A DNA stretch of 64,000 nt from Aromatoleum aromaticum EbN1. GTDB lineage: Bacteria > Pseudomonadota > Gammaproteobacteria > Burkholderiales > Rhodocyclaceae. The stretch is from the NCBI RefSeq assembly GCF_000025965.1, contig NC_006513.1, forward strand, positions 4,147,400 to 4,211,399. Reading direction: 5' to 3'. The notes beneath the pieces were generated by a model. That model saw only the letters and a list, made by a program, of their open reading frames with translations. It searched no databases and had not been told where the DNA came from. How positions within the stretch are numbered: the first letter of the stretch is position 1; each line of letters begins with the position of its first letter. This document shows positions 10,374 through 25,746 of this stretch, piece by piece. The position numbers and the translations under genes were made by a program.

Positions 10374-11714
10374 TCAATCCGCGTCTCGACTCGCGTCCTT
10401 CGGGACGCGCGTAGCCGCTTGGTTGTCGAGCTCGCGCAGATGCTCGAGCTTTGCCGCGATCCGCGCTTCCAGTCCGTACTGCGTCGGGCGATACCATCCG
10501 GGCGCCTTCATGCCGTCGGGCAGGTAGTTTTCGCCGGCGGCATAAGCCTCGGGTTCGTCATGCGCATAGCGATAAGCCTTGCCATGGCCCAGTTCCTTCA
10601 TCAGGCGGGTCGGAGCGTTGCGCAGATGCAGCGGCACCGGACGCGAGACGTCCTGGGCGACGTGTTTGCGTGCGGCATTATAGGCTTTGTAGACTGCGTT
10701 GGATTTCGCCGCGCAGGCCAGGAAGACCGTTGCCTCGGCGAGGGCCAGTTCACCTTCGGGAGACCCCAGCCGTTCGTACGTCGCACAGGCGTTCAACGCG
10801 ATTTCGAGTGCGCGCGGATCGGCGAGCCCGATGTCCTCGGTCGCCATGCGGATCAGGCGCCGTCCGAGATAGAGGGCATCCGCCCCCCCGTCCAGCATCC
10901 GGCACAGCCAATAAAGAGCGGCATCCGGATTCGAACCCCGCACCGATTTGTGCAGTGCAGATATCTGGTCGTAGAACGCTTCGCCTCCCTTGTCAAAGCG
11001 TCGCAGGCGAGTCGATAGCGCTTCGTCGACAAACTCGGGCGTCACCGTCACCACGCCTGCGGTTTCGGCGGCGACCTGAACCTGCTCGATGAGGTTCATC
11101 AGGCGCCGTGCGTCACCGTCGGCAAAACCGATCATGCGCTCGCGCGCGGCGGGCGCAAATTCCAGTTGCGGACACGCCAGCAGACGGGCGCGTTCGAACA
11201 GTTCGCCCTGCGCTTCGTCGTCGAGGGGTTCGAGCACGTAGACTGCCGCGCGCGACAGCAACGCCGAATTGACTTCGAACGACGGATTCTCGGTCGTCGC
11301 GCCGATCAGCGTCACGACGCCTTGCTCGACGTAAGGCAGAAACGCATCCTGCTGCGCCTTGTTGAAGCGATGCACCTCATCGACGAACAGGATCGTGTGG
11401 CGTCCGCGCGCCTTTTCAGTCTGCGCGTGCGCGACCGCTTCGCGAATGTCCTTGACTCCGGAGAACACCGCCGACAGTGCGATGAATTCCGCATCGAAAG
11501 CCTGCGCCATCAGGCGTGCAAGCGTCGTCTTGCCGACACCCGGAGGTCCCCACAGGATCATCGAATGCAGCTTGCCGGATTCGAAGGCGAGCCGCAGCGG
11601 CTTGCCGGGACCGAGCAGGTGGCGCTGGCCGGCGACCTCGGCGAGCGTCGTCGGGCGCATCCGCTCCGCGAGCGGTACGCGCGGCGGCTCGACGTCGTCG
11701 AAAAGGTCCGCCAT
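10374..11714 (-). CDS. rarA: replication-associated recombination protein A (AAA+ ATPase)
   Basis: A 446-residue clamp-loader-like AAA+ ATPase of the RarA/MgsA/WRNIP1 family, which acts at stalled replication forks. MADLFDDVEP.RVPLAERMRP is the typical start. Walker A GPPGVGKTT is near residue 56, Walker B LFVDEVHRFN near 109, sensor ATTENPSFEVN near 138. The C-terminal tetramerisation part contains KSVRGSNPDAALYWLCRML. Its order after lolA and before serS is the standard betaproteobacterial arrangement; a 12-bp gap separates it from lolA. Confidence 0.95.
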   Translation of the reverse strand: MADLFDDVEPPRVPLAERMRPTTLAEVAGQRHLLGPGKPLRLAFESGKLHSMILWGPPGVGKTTLARLMAQAFDAEFIALSAVFSGVKDIREAVAHAQTEKARGRHTILFVDEVHRFNKAQQDAFLPYVEQGVVTLIGATTENPSFEVNSALLSRAAVYVLEPLDDEAQGELFERARLLACPQLEFAPAARERMIGFADGDARRLMNLIEQVQVAAETAGVVTVTPEFVDEALSTRLRRFDKGGEAFYDQISALHKSVRGSNPDAALYWLCRMLDGGADALYLGRRLIRMATEDIGLADPRALEIALNACATYERLGSPEGELALAEATVFLACAAKSNAVYKAYNAARKHVAQDVSRPVPLHLRNAPTRLMKELGHGKAYRYAHDEPEAYAAGENYLPDGMKAPGWYRPTQYGLEARIAAKLEHLRELDNQAATRVPKDASRDAD

Positions 11715-11726
11715 CCGCGTCGCGCG

Positions 11727-12373
11727 TCAGTCGCCGATGACGTCGGCGCCCGCGGGCGGGACGAAACGGAACAGCGACGGATCGGGACGCGCGTTCGGTT
11801 CAAGCGACGTGAACACGATCATCGTCGTCTGGCCGAAGTTGTCCTGCAACTCCATGCGCTTCAACAGCTCCCCCGCGAGGCCCAGGCGTATCGACTGGAA
11901 ACTGCTTTCCGCGTGCTTCGGTGTCGCCAGGACCCAGTCGAGCCCGTCGCCCGAGCCCGCTTCGGCGAGATCGAAGTCGCGGTCCAGCGTGCCGCTGCCC
12001 GCCAGGATCGCGGCCGGCGTGCTCCCGAGCGCGTCGCCGAGGCGCTTCACGGTGACCTGGTTCAGATCCCGGTCCCACGACCACAGTTTCTCGCCGTCGC
12101 TGACGAGCAGCTGCGGATACGGCTTGTCGTAGCTCCAGCGGAATTTGCCGGGCCGCAGGAACACGAAGCTGCCGCTCGCCTGCTGCGCCCGGCGCCCCGA
12201 CGCGGACGACACGGTCTGTTCGAATTCGCCCTGCGCGCTGCGCGCGGTGTCGACGAACTCGCGCAGCTGCTCGACGCCGCTCGCCGCTGCCGCCGCTCCC
12301 GATGATATCCAGGCGGCTGCCGCGCACAGCAGCATGCGGGCCGTGAACGCTGCCGGACCCATGCCCCGATGTC

Positions 12374-12377
<4 letters not shown>
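11727..12377 (-). CDS. lolA: outer-membrane lipoprotein carrier protein LolA
   Basis: A 216-residue periplasmic chaperone that receives lipoproteins from LolCDE and hands them to LolB. The signal peptide covers about residues 12-32 ([16 protein letters not shown]). The mature part has the LolA beta-sheet pattern: GEFEQTV, then [20 protein letters not shown] near residue 68, and [14 protein letters not shown] near 180. The start overlaps the ftsK stop as ATGA (12374-12377); ATG 12362 is an alternative. A second, divergent LolA-like protein exists in the pigment operon at 25747, so this housekeeping copy is the LolA proper. Confidence 0.93.
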
Positions 12378-16657
<4,280 letters not shown>

Positions 16658-16665
16658 GCACGACG

Positions 16666-17760
16666 ATGACCCGGCGGCTTCCCCCTGCTGCACCGAAACC
16701 GGGAAGCCGGACCGGGCGAACATCGCATGCCTTCGAAGAACTTGCCGCCTTGCGCGGCAAGCTGAAACCGGCCGCGAGCAGCCAAAAGCCTGCGAAGCCG
16801 GAGATGCCCCACCCGGGTGCGGCAAAAAACACCCGCGACGCGACGGCCGCCGGAGTTCTCCCCGGCGCGTCCGCCGATGACGATCCGGCGCTGTTCCGCG
16901 AGGCTGTGCGGGATGTCGCACCAATCACGAAAGGGTGCGGACGAGCGGAAATCGAGACGCCGAAGCCGGCACCGGTACCGCGTCCGCAACCGCTCGAACC
17001 TGACACCCCCTCTCCCGCCGTGCGCGCGTCCCTCGATGGACTCGAGGACGCAGCGCTCTTTCGCTCGGCGACCGGCGACGTGACGCCGCTTCGCGACACC
17101 GGTCACGCGGAGCTCGGTCGCGCCCGTCCGTCGCCGTATCCACTGCACATGCGCGACGAGGACCGGCATCGCATCGAGACGGACCCGGCGTCGCTGCTGT
17201 TGCCGCCCGATCACGACGCGCTCGATCCGGCGGAGCTTTTCCGTCATGCGGTGCGCGGCGCCCGACAGATCGAATCACGCGACCGGGTCGAGCTGCAGCC
17301 TCCGCCGCCCCGCCCGGAGCCATTGAAGCACAGCGAAGACGAGCAGGCTGCGTTGCGCGAATCGCTCGACGCGCCGATGAGCCTCGAAGACCGGCTGGAA
17401 ATGGGGGACGAGGCGATCTTCCTGCGCCCCGGCCTGCCACGCCGCGTGCTGATGGACTTGCGCCGCGGGCGCTGGGTGCTGCAGGGAGAAGTGGACCTGC
17501 ACGGCTACAATCGGGACGACGCCCGCGAAGCGCTGGCACGCTTTCTCGCGGCGAGCCTGCAGCAGGGGCGCCGCTGCGTGCGGGTGATTCACGGCAAGGG
17601 GCTGGGGTCACCGGGCAAACTGTCGATCCTCAAGCACCTGTCGCGCGGCTGGCTCGCGCAACGCGAGGAAATCCTCGCGTTCTGCCAGGCCGGCCCGAAC
17701 AAAGGCGGCTCCGGAGCGCTGCTGGTGCTGCTGAGGGCCGGCAATCCGCCGAAGGAGTGA
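16666..17760 (+). CDS. Smr-domain protein with a triplicated N-terminal motif
   Basis: A 364-residue protein whose C-terminal part (about 276-360) is a standalone Smr (MutS2 C-terminal-like) domain: VDLHGYNRDDAREAL then VIHGKGLGSPG. Smr domains bind or nick nucleic acid, and recent work links them to ribosome-collision surveillance. Standalone proteobacterial Smr proteins are about 180-240 residues. The extra length here comes from three diverged copies of one segment: DPALFREAVRDVAPI (about 73-87), DAALFRSATGDVTPL (128-142) and DPAELFRHAVRGARQI (187-202). Each is followed by a Pro-rich strand, such as PAPVPRPQPL and PPPPRPEPL. It probably shares a transcript with trxB (8-bp gap). Confidence 0.85.
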   Translation: MTRRLPPAAPKPGSRTGRTSHAFEELAALRGKLKPAASSQKPAKPEMPHPGAAKNTRDATAAGVLPGASADDDPALFREAVRDVAPITKGCGRAEIETPKPAPVPRPQPLEPDTPSPAVRASLDGLEDAALFRSATGDVTPLRDTGHAELGRARPSPYPLHMRDEDRHRIETDPASLLLPPDHDALDPAELFRHAVRGARQIESRDRVELQPPPPRPEPLKHSEDEQAALRESLDAPMSLEDRLEMGDEAIFLRPGLPRRVLMDLRRGRWVLQGEVDLHGYNRDDAREALARFLAASLQQGRRCVRVIHGKGLGSPGKLSILKHLSRGWLAQREEILAFCQAGPNKGGSGALLVLLRAGNPPKE

Positions 17761-17788
17761 ACGCAGCCCGCAAGCCGGAAGGAAGCAA

Positions 17789-19796
<2,008 letters not shown>

Positions 19797-19887
19797 GGGC
19801 GCAACTATACCGTTTCAGCCTGCAATCGGCGGACCACGAGCCCCACTCGATCGGCCGTTTTTCACCCACAGGGGGCGTGGGGAAAGC

Positions 19888-19896
19888 TGTGGATAA
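19888..19896 (-). promoter_or_regulatory. perfect DnaA-box-like 9-mer
   Basis: TTATCCACA on the minus strand, in the 251-bp gap between nadE and the COG3146 gene. It is a single site with no cluster of further boxes and no AT-rich unwinding region, so it is not an origin. It may be a DnaA-regulated site or chance. Confidence 0.3.
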
Positions 19897-20047
19897 GACG
19901 TGAGCAAGCGCTACAAATCCCCTGCCCGCAAGGAAAATACGAAGTTGCGCAATAATTGGGCAGCTGGGCGGACGCTGCGGCACGCGACAAACGAATCGCG
20001 CCGGCCGCGGTCCCACCGATCGCTTCGATCACCACCGGGCTGCCAAC

Positions 20048-21193
20048 GTGCCGACATACCGCTTTCGCCGCTTCGATGATGTGATCGGCATCGATCCCGC
20101 CGCCTGGGATGCGCTCACCAACGGACAGGTCTGCGTGTCGCACGCCTTCCTCGCCGCCCTCGAGGCGACGGGCTGCGTCGGGGCGGGCACCGGCTGGCTG
20201 CCGCGCCACGCAACGCTGTGGGAAGGGCCGCAGCTGGTCGCGGCGATGCCGTTGTACGAGAAGCACCACTCGTACGGCGAATACGTCTTCGACTGGGCGT
20301 GGGCCGAGGCGTATGCGCGCCATGGCCTCGCCTACTATCCCAAGTGGCTTGCGGCAGTGCCGTTCACGCCGGTGCCCGGGATGCGCCTGCTCGGCCGCGA
20401 CACCACAAGCCGCAAAGCGCTGTTGCAGGCAACGCTGGCGTCGGCCGAGGAAAGCGGTTTGTCGTCGCTGCACGTGCTTTTCCCCACCGAAACCGAGGCT
20501 GGATGGATGCGCGAAGCCGGCCTGCTGATCCGCCAAGGCGTGCAGTTCCACTGGTTCAACGCGGGTTACCGGGATTTCAACGACTTTCTCGGCAGCCTGA
20601 ATCACGAAAAGCGCAAGAAAATCCGCCAGGACAGGCGCCACGCCGCCGCCCATTCGCTGACGTTCCGCTGGCTCGACGGCACGACGGCGAACGCCGCCGA
20701 CTGGGCGTTCTTCCATCGCTGTTACGCGGCGACTTACGCGCTGCACCGCTCGACGCCCTATCTCGGCGCGCCGTTTTTCACGCAGCTGGCGTCGCGCGCG
20801 CCGCACAGCGTGCGCCTGCTGCTCGCCGAACGCGAGGGCAAGCCGGTCGCAAGCGCCTTTTTCCTGTGCGACGGCGAAGCGCTTTACGGCCGCTACTGGG
20901 GCGCGACCGAACATCTGCCGTTCCTGCATTTCGAGTTGTGCTATTACCGCGCGATCGACTACTGCATCGGCCACCGCCTGAGCCGCTTCGAGGGCGGCGC
21001 ACAGGGCGAGCACAAGCTCGCGCGCGGGCTGCAGCCGGTCGTCACGCGCTCCGCGCACTGGATTCGCGAACCGCGCTGGCGCGACGCAGTGGACCGCTTT
21101 CTCGCGCAGGAAACGGCGGGCATCGACTTCTACCTCGACGAACTTACCGAGCGCTCGCCGTTTCGTGCCTCGCGAAGGACAGCGCCGGAATGA
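20048..21193 (+). CDS. COG3146/DUF482 GNAT-fold (FemAB-like) protein
   Basis: A 381-residue protein of the COG3146 family, sometimes called peptidogalycan biosynthesis protein, with a FemAB/GNAT-type acyltransferase fold. Recognisable stretches are VFDWAWAEAYARHGLAYYPK (about 79-98), SLNHEKRKKIRQDR (about 186) and FEGGAQGEHKLARGL near 316, all conserved in the family. No signal or membrane segment. The substrate is unknown; aminoacyl or acyl transfer is only inferred from the fold. It ends at a bidirectional terminator shared with ppa. Confidence 0.8.
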   Translation: MPTYRFRRFDDVIGIDPAAWDALTNGQVCVSHAFLAALEATGCVGAGTGWLPRHATLWEGPQLVAAMPLYEKHHSYGEYVFDWAWAEAYARHGLAYYPKWLAAVPFTPVPGMRLLGRDTTSRKALLQATLASAEESGLSSLHVLFPTETEAGWMREAGLLIRQGVQFHWFNAGYRDFNDFLGSLNHEKRKKIRQDRRHAAAHSLTFRWLDGTTANAADWAFFHRCYAATYALHRSTPYLGAPFFTQLASRAPHSVRLLLAEREGKPVASAFFLCDGEALYGRYWGATEHLPFLHFELCYYRAIDYCIGHRLSRFEGGAQGEHKLARGLQPVVTRSAHWIREPRWRDAVDRFLAQETAGIDFYLDELTERSPFRASRRTAPE

Positions 21194-21199
21194 AAAACA

Positions 21200-21222
21200 G
21201 CCCGCGCTCGGCGGGCCGTTTT
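21200..21222. terminator. bidirectional intrinsic terminator
   Basis: Stem GCCCGC (21200-21205) / GCGGGC (21211-21216) with a 5-base loop, followed by CGTTTT on the plus strand. A-rich GAAAAACA on the other side gives a U-run for minus-strand ppa transcripts. It sits between the convergent COG3146 gene and ppa. Confidence 0.75.
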
Positions 21223-21246
21223 CGGACAAGACAGCTTGCAGTGTAT

Positions 21247-21774
21247 TTATTTTGCGGCGTTCTTCAGGCCGTTGAGGATTTCCTGCTTCGCATCTTCCAC
21301 GGTGCCCCAGCCGAGCACCTTGACCCACTTGCCCGGCTCGAGATCCTTGTAATGCTGGAAGAAATGCACTGTCTGCTTCATCAGCAGCTCGGGCAGGTCG
21401 TCAGTGGTCTGGACCTTGTCGTACAGCGGCGTGAGCTTCGACACCGGCACAGCGACGACTTTCGCGTCCTGCCCGCCGTCGTCTTCCATCTTCAGCACGC
21501 CGACCGGACGGCAGCGGATCACCACGCCCGGCATCAGCGGAAACGGGGTCACCACCAGCACGTCGACCGGATCGCCGTCGCCGGCGACGGTGTGCGGCAC
21601 GTAGCCGTAGTTGATCGGGTAGCGCATCGACGTGCCCATGAAGCGATCGACGAACACCGCACCGCTGTCCTTATCCACTTCGAACTTGATCGGCTCGCCC
21701 TGCGCCGAAATCTCGATGATGACGTTGATGTCGTTCGGCACGTCCTTGCCGGCCTTCACGAGCTCGAAACCCAT
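21247..21774 (-). CDS. ppa: inorganic pyrophosphatase
   Basis: A 175-residue family I soluble pyrophosphatase that hydrolyses PPi to two phosphates, pulling biosynthetic reactions forward. Active-site stretches are [22 protein letters not shown] (key Asp, Arg, Tyr), [11 protein letters not shown] (metal-binding Asp) and [13 protein letters not shown]. Length equals the E. coli enzyme. ATG 21774 is chosen because GAGAGGGA precedes it and the protein then starts MGFELV; the frame extends to 21843 without support. A TATAAT -10-like box lies at 21806-21811 on this strand. Confidence 0.95.
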   Translation of the reverse strand: MGFELVKAGKDVPNDINVIIEISAQGEPIKFEVDKDSGAVFVDRFMGTSMRYPINYGYVPHTVAGDGDPVDVLVVTPFPLMPGVVIRCRPVGVLKMEDDGGQDAKVVAVPVSKLTPLYDKVQTTDDLPELLMKQTVHFFQHYKDLEPGKWVKVLGWGTVEDAKQEILNGLKNAAK

Positions 21775-22122
21775 AATTCCCTCTCCCATGGAAAATGTGG
21801 CGCGGATTATAAGGGGAAACGCGTCGCCCGTCGCTGCTCGCAACGCCCATCGGACCGCGCTCCCGGTTTCGCGCGACCGACCCTCGGCGCGGTGTTCGAA
21901 GCGGGCCGGACCGGCGTCGCCGCAACATCGTCACGTGACGAACACCACGGGCCACAGCAGACCTGAGGTGATAGCATCACGCCCGGCTGGCCTCTTCGGA
22001 GGACGGCCTCAGCTTTCCGACCTCGTTCCTCAACGCCAGGTGCGGCTGAGCGGCGAGCGGCAGTTTTCGATAGAATCCCGCGGTTTGCTTTCCCGATCGC
22101 CCACCCAATCATCGCGCCACTC
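21775..22122. promoter_or_regulatory. divergent upstream region of ppa and the pigment operon
   Basis: A 348-bp gap with no gene. On the minus strand, TATAAT at 21806-21811 would start ppa mRNA about 25 bases before its ATG. On the plus strand, TAGAAT at 22071-22076 is the best -10 candidate for the pigment operon, about 47 bases before the ACP start; no good -35 box accompanies it, so an activator may be needed. No regulator gene lies beside it. Confidence 0.35.
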
Positions 22123-22419
22123 ATGACAGAAATCGCTCCTGCCCTGCCCGCTCCGGACAACCTCGACGCGCTCCGGCTCGAGGTCGCCGGGATCATTGTC
22201 GAAGCGCTCAACCTCGAGCAGGCGCCGGCTTCGATCCCTCCCGACGACTCCCTGTTCGGCGAAGGCCTCGGGCTCGATTCGATCGACATCCTCGAAGTGG
22301 CCCTCGTGGTGTCGAAACGCTACGGCTTCCAGCTGCGCGCCGATGACGACGACAACATCAGGATCTTCCGTTCGCTGCGCAGCCTGACCGGATACATCGC
22401 CAGCCACCGCACGCAATGA
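22123..22419 (+). CDS. acyl carrier protein of the pigment operon
   Basis: A 98-residue carrier protein. The phosphopantetheine site is the Ser in GLGLDSIDILEVAL (Ser53). The surrounding helices match the aryl-polyene type ACPs (ApeE/ApeF role) rather than the housekeeping AcpP. It opens the operon and overlaps the next gene by ATGA. Aryl-polyene systems normally carry two ACPs, one for loading and one for elongation; only this one is visible, so it may do both jobs or share a partner encoded elsewhere. Confidence 0.85.
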   Translation: MTEIAPALPAPDNLDALRLEVAGIIVEALNLEQAPASIPPDDSLFGEGLGLDSIDILEVALVVSKRYGFQLRADDDDNIRIFRSLRSLTGYIASHRTQ

Positions 22420-23108
22420 AGCTCGATTTCGCGCGCGGCACGCATCGCGTCGCACTGGTCTGCGTCGTCGTCGCCTGGGCGGTGGCGGCCCATTACACCA
22501 CCGCGCTGGTCGAGACGTCCTCGTGGGGAGCGCTGCTCGGCATCGCGCCGTTTGCGTTTGTCGCCGCAACATTCGCCTGGCACTCGCCGTTGCGCACGGT
22601 GCTGCTCGCGCTGCTGGCTTTCGCGGCGCTCGGGCTCGCGCTGCTGTGGCCGACGCTCGCGCGCAACGTCGGCTGGATGTATTTCATCCAGCATGTCGGC
22701 ACCAACGCCCTGCTCGGCATCGCGTTCGGCCGCTCGCTGATCGGCGGGCGCGAGCCGATGTGCACGCGCGTCGCGGCGCTCATCCACGGCGCACCCGGCC
22801 CCGTGCTTGCCCGCTACACGCGCGGCGTGACGCTCGCCTGGGCGCTGTTCTTCGGCCTGATGACGATGGTGTCGATCGCGCTGTTCGCGTTCGGTCCGCT
22901 CGACGTGTGGTCCGCTTTCGCGAACCTGCTGACTTTTCCGCTCGTCGCGCTGATGTTCGCTGGCGAATACGTGGTGCGCCTGCGAGTCCTGCCGCCCGAA
23001 GAGCGCAGCGGCATCCTCGATGCGGTGCGCGCCTACTGGCAACCCCCGGCAAACCCCGCACTCGCAGCATCGCGCAGAACGCCGGCGACGCGTCGGGGCC
23101 ACCGATGA
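22416..23108 (+). CDS. multi-pass inner-membrane protein (COG4648-like)
   Basis: A 230-residue hydrophobic protein with about six membrane helices within residues 10-195. WMYFIQHVGTNALLGIAFGRSLIGGREPMCTR is characteristic of the COG4648 proteins that always accompany aryl-polyene and xanthomonadin-type clusters, given here as a pattern only. No enzymatic motif is visible and its job is unknown; it is likely part of the membrane assembly or transport stage. It overlaps the ACP upstream and the ligase downstream, both as ATGA. The tail after the last helix is Pro/Ala/Arg-rich. Confidence 0.8.
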   Translation: MKLDFARGTHRVALVCVVVAWAVAAHYTTALVETSSWGALLGIAPFAFVAATFAWHSPLRTVLLALLAFAALGLALLWPTLARNVGWMYFIQHVGTNALLGIAFGRSLIGGREPMCTRVAALIHGAPGPVLARYTRGVTLAWALFFGLMTMVSIALFAFGPLDVWSAFANLLTFPLVALMFAGEYVVRLRVLPPEERSGILDAVRAYWQPPANPALAASRRTPATRRGHR

Positions 23109-24451
23109 GCGACGTTGCGCCGCCCCTGCCGCTGCTGGGCCATGCGTGCCTGGACGCCGCCCTTGCGTGGCGCCACGGCGAACGCATCAGCGTCGCGCGC
23201 TTCCTCGGCGACGTGCACCGGCTCGCCGCGTTGCTACCGCCGGGGGGCCACGTGCTCAATATCTGCGCCGACCGCTACCGCTTCACCGTGGGCCTCGCCG
23301 CGAGCCTGCTCGCCGGCAAGGTCAGCCTGCTGCCGTCCACGCACACCCCTGAAACCGTACGCCAGCTCGCGGCGTTTGCGCCCGATGCGTTCTGCCTCGC
23401 CGACGGCGCGTGCGACATCGACCTGCCGCAGTTCCAATACCCCGAACTCGCCGGCCCAGACCATGCCGGCCCGGTGCCCGCCGTCGCCGCCGACCAGCTC
23501 GTCGCCTGCGTGTTCACTTCCGGCTCGACCGGCATGCCGGTGCCGCACCGCAAGACCTGGGGCGCGCTGGTGCGCAACGCCGCGGCCGAAGCCGAGCGCC
23601 TCGGACTGTCCCCCGCCGCGCCCCATGCGATCGTCGGCACGGTGCCGCCGCAGCACATGTACGGTTTCGAGTCGACGGTACTGCTCGCACTGCAGGGGGG
23701 CGGCGGCTTCTGGGCCGGACGTCCGTTCTACCCGGCCGATATCGCCGCCGCGCTCGACACCGTGCCACGCCCGCGCGTGCTCGTCTCGACGCCGTTTCAC
23801 CTGCGCACGCTGCTCGCCGCCGATGTGGCGCTGCCGGTCACCGATCTCGTCGTCTCGGCGACCGCCCCGCTGTCGGGCAACCTCGCCGCCGAAACCGAAG
23901 CGCGCCTGCGCGGCCCGCTGCTGGAAATCTACGGCTGCACCGAAACCGGCCAGACTGCGACGCGGCGCACCGCGCTGACAGCGGAATGGCAGCTTTTTCG
24001 CGACGTCCGCCTGAGCGTCGAGGACGGCCAGGCGTGGGCGTACGGCGGACACGTCGAGCAGCGCACCGCGCTCGGCGACATCCTCGAACCGACCGCCGCC
24101 GACCGTTTCCTGCTGCACGGACGTTCGGTCGATCTCGTCAACATCGCCGGCAAACGCAGTTCGCTGAGCTACCTGAACCACCAGCTGAACGCGATTCCGG
24201 GCGTAGTGGACGGCAGCTTCGTGATGCCGGACGACGAGCAGATCGATGGGGCGACGCGCTTGTGGGCGATCGTCGTCGCACCCGGGCTCGATCGGGGCGC
24301 GCTGCTGCACGCGTTGCGCGAGCGCATCGACCCGCTGTTCCTGCCACGCCCGCTGCTGTTCGCCGACCGGCTCCCGCGCAACGCGACCGGCAAGCTGCCG
24401 CGCGCGGCGCTCGACGAGCTGTGCCGCCGCTTGCGCAGCGATCCGGCATGA
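23105..24451 (+). CDS. AMP-dependent aryl-acid ligase (ApeH-like)
   Basis: A 448-residue ANL-superfamily adenylating enzyme. The P-loop FTSGSTGMP is at about residues 137-145, EIYGCTETG near 275 is the A5-type motif, and NATGKLPRAAL near the C-terminus carries the A10 lysine. In aryl-polyene biosynthesis (Ape system of Xenorhabdus and E. coli) this enzyme activates an aryl acid, such as 4-hydroxybenzoate or 4-coumarate, and loads it on an ACP. The ATG at 23105 overlaps the previous stop by ATGA; the frame is open for another 580 bp upstream but that belongs to the other gene. The substrate is inferred from context. Confidence 0.85.
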   Translation: MSDVAPPLPLLGHACLDAALAWRHGERISVARFLGDVHRLAALLPPGGHVLNICADRYRFTVGLAASLLAGKVSLLPSTHTPETVRQLAAFAPDAFCLADGACDIDLPQFQYPELAGPDHAGPVPAVAADQLVACVFTSGSTGMPVPHRKTWGALVRNAAAEAERLGLSPAAPHAIVGTVPPQHMYGFESTVLLALQGGGGFWAGRPFYPADIAAALDTVPRPRVLVSTPFHLRTLLAADVALPVTDLVVSATAPLSGNLAAETEARLRGPLLEIYGCTETGQTATRRTALTAEWQLFRDVRLSVEDGQAWAYGGHVEQRTALGDILEPTAADRFLLHGRSVDLVNIAGKRSSLSYLNHQLNAIPGVVDGSFVMPDDEQIDGATRLWAIVVAPGLDRGALLHALRERIDPLFLPRPLLFADRLPRNATGKLPRAALDELCRRLRSDPA

Positions 24452-24750
24452 AGTTCGAAACCGCGATCGTCGTCGCGCCGGACCATCCGGCGTTTGCCGG
24501 GCATTTCCCCGGCCAACCGATCCTGCCCGGCGTCGTGCTGCTCGGCTGGGCGACCGGCGCGCTCGGCATCGCCCTGGGCCGGCGGGTACCGCCCTGCCAG
24601 ATCGCCGCGGCAAAGTTCCTGCAGCCGGTTAGTCCCGGCACCTCGCTGCTGATTCGCCATGTGCGCGAGCTGGGGGGTGCGTGGCACTTCGAGATCCTCG
24701 CCGGCGACGCAACGGTCGTATCCGGCACATTGAGAGTGGCAGCGTCGTGA
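24448..24750 (+). CDS. hot-dog dehydratase subunit (ApeI-like)
   Basis: A 100-residue single hot-dog domain with HPAFAGHFPGQPILPGVVLLG near residues 11-31 (key HFPG..ILPG), the FabA/FabZ-type active-site helix entry. In the Ape system a protein of this kind pairs with a second hot-dog protein to dehydrate 3-hydroxyacyl-ACP, giving the conjugated double bonds of the pigment. The candidate partner here is at 32264. The start overlaps the ligase stop by ATGA. Confidence 0.8.
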   Translation: MKFETAIVVAPDHPAFAGHFPGQPILPGVVLLGWATGALGIALGRRVPPCQIAAAKFLQPVSPGTSLLIRHVRELGGAWHFEILAGDATVVSGTLRVAAS

Positions 24751-25730
24751 CTCGCACCCGAACCGCAGCTGCGCAGCCCGACGACCTGGAGGGTTCGGCG
24801 GACGCGCGAGCGCCCGCCGCCGACACCGCCTGGACGCGCCGCCCCGAGCGCAGCAACCAGCCGATGTTGCGGCTGATGACATGGATTTCGCTGCGTCTCG
24901 GACGTCGCGCCGGACGGCTCGTGCTGCGGCTCATCGCCGGCTATTTCCTACTGTTCGCTCCCACCGCGCGGCGTGCGTCGCACGCGTACCTAGCGCGCGT
25001 GCTCGAACGCACACCGCGGCCGGCCGAATTGTTCCGGCATTTCCTCGCCTTCGCCACGACGATCCACGACCGCATCTATCTCCTCAACGAACGCTTCGAC
25101 CTGTTCGACATCCGCATGCATGGCGGCGAACTGATCCGCGACATCGTCGCCGACGGCAATGGCGTGTTCCTGATCGGCGCCCACCTCGGGAGCTTCGAGG
25201 TGATCCGCGCGGTCGGGCGCCAGCAGCCGGGGATCCGGGTCGCGATGGTGATGTACGAAGACAACGCGCAGAAGATCAACCGCACGCTGGCCGCGATCAA
25301 TCCGGCGGCGCAGCAGGACATCATCCCGCTCGGCCGACTCGATTCGATGCTGCAGGTGCGCGAACGGCTCGACGACGGCATGCTCGTCGGCATGCTCGCC
25401 GACCGCAGCGTCGGGCCGGACGCAGTCGAACGCGTCGATTTTCTCGGCGCGCCGGCGAGCTTCCCCGCCGGGCCGTGGCGCATCGCGGCGATGCTGAAAC
25501 GCCCAGTGATCCTGATGGTCGGTCTCTACCGCGGCGGCAACCGCTACGACATCCACTTCGAACACCTCGCCGATTTCACTGCCGTCACGCGCGAAACCCG
25601 CGGCGCGGCGCAGCGCGACGCGATCGTCCGCTATGCCGCGCGGCTCGAACATCACGCGCGGCACGCGCCGTTCAACTGGTTCAACTTCTTCGACTTCTGG
25701 CAACCGGCGCGCAGCCGGGACGCCGACTGA
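24747..25730 (+). CDS. LpxL/HtrB-family lysophospholipid acyltransferase
   Basis: A 327-residue member of the LpxL-type acyltransferases. The HX4E catalytic signature is H..E in IGAHLGSFEVIRA (about residues 138-150). AMVMYEDNAQKIN and GMLADRS with phosphate-binding basic residues follow. One N-terminal membrane anchor lies near 45-65, typical of inner-membrane LpxL proteins. In pigment clusters this class probably attaches the aryl polyene chain to a lipid carrier or glycolipid. The start is GTG 24747, overlapping the upstream stop as GTGA; an upstream ATG frame would lie inside the dehydratase gene. Confidence 0.8.
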   Translation: MTRTRTAAAQPDDLEGSADARAPAADTAWTRRPERSNQPMLRLMTWISLRLGRRAGRLVLRLIAGYFLLFAPTARRASHAYLARVLERTPRPAELFRHFLAFATTIHDRIYLLNERFDLFDIRMHGGELIRDIVADGNGVFLIGAHLGSFEVIRAVGRQQPGIRVAMVMYEDNAQKINRTLAAINPAAQQDIIPLGRLDSMLQVRERLDDGMLVGMLADRSVGPDAVERVDFLGAPASFPAGPWRIAAMLKRPVILMVGLYRGGNRYDIHFEHLADFTAVTRETRGAAQRDAIVRYAARLEHHARHAPFNWFNFFDFWQPARSRDAD

Positions 25731-25746
25731 CGTCCGGGAGCCGCTG

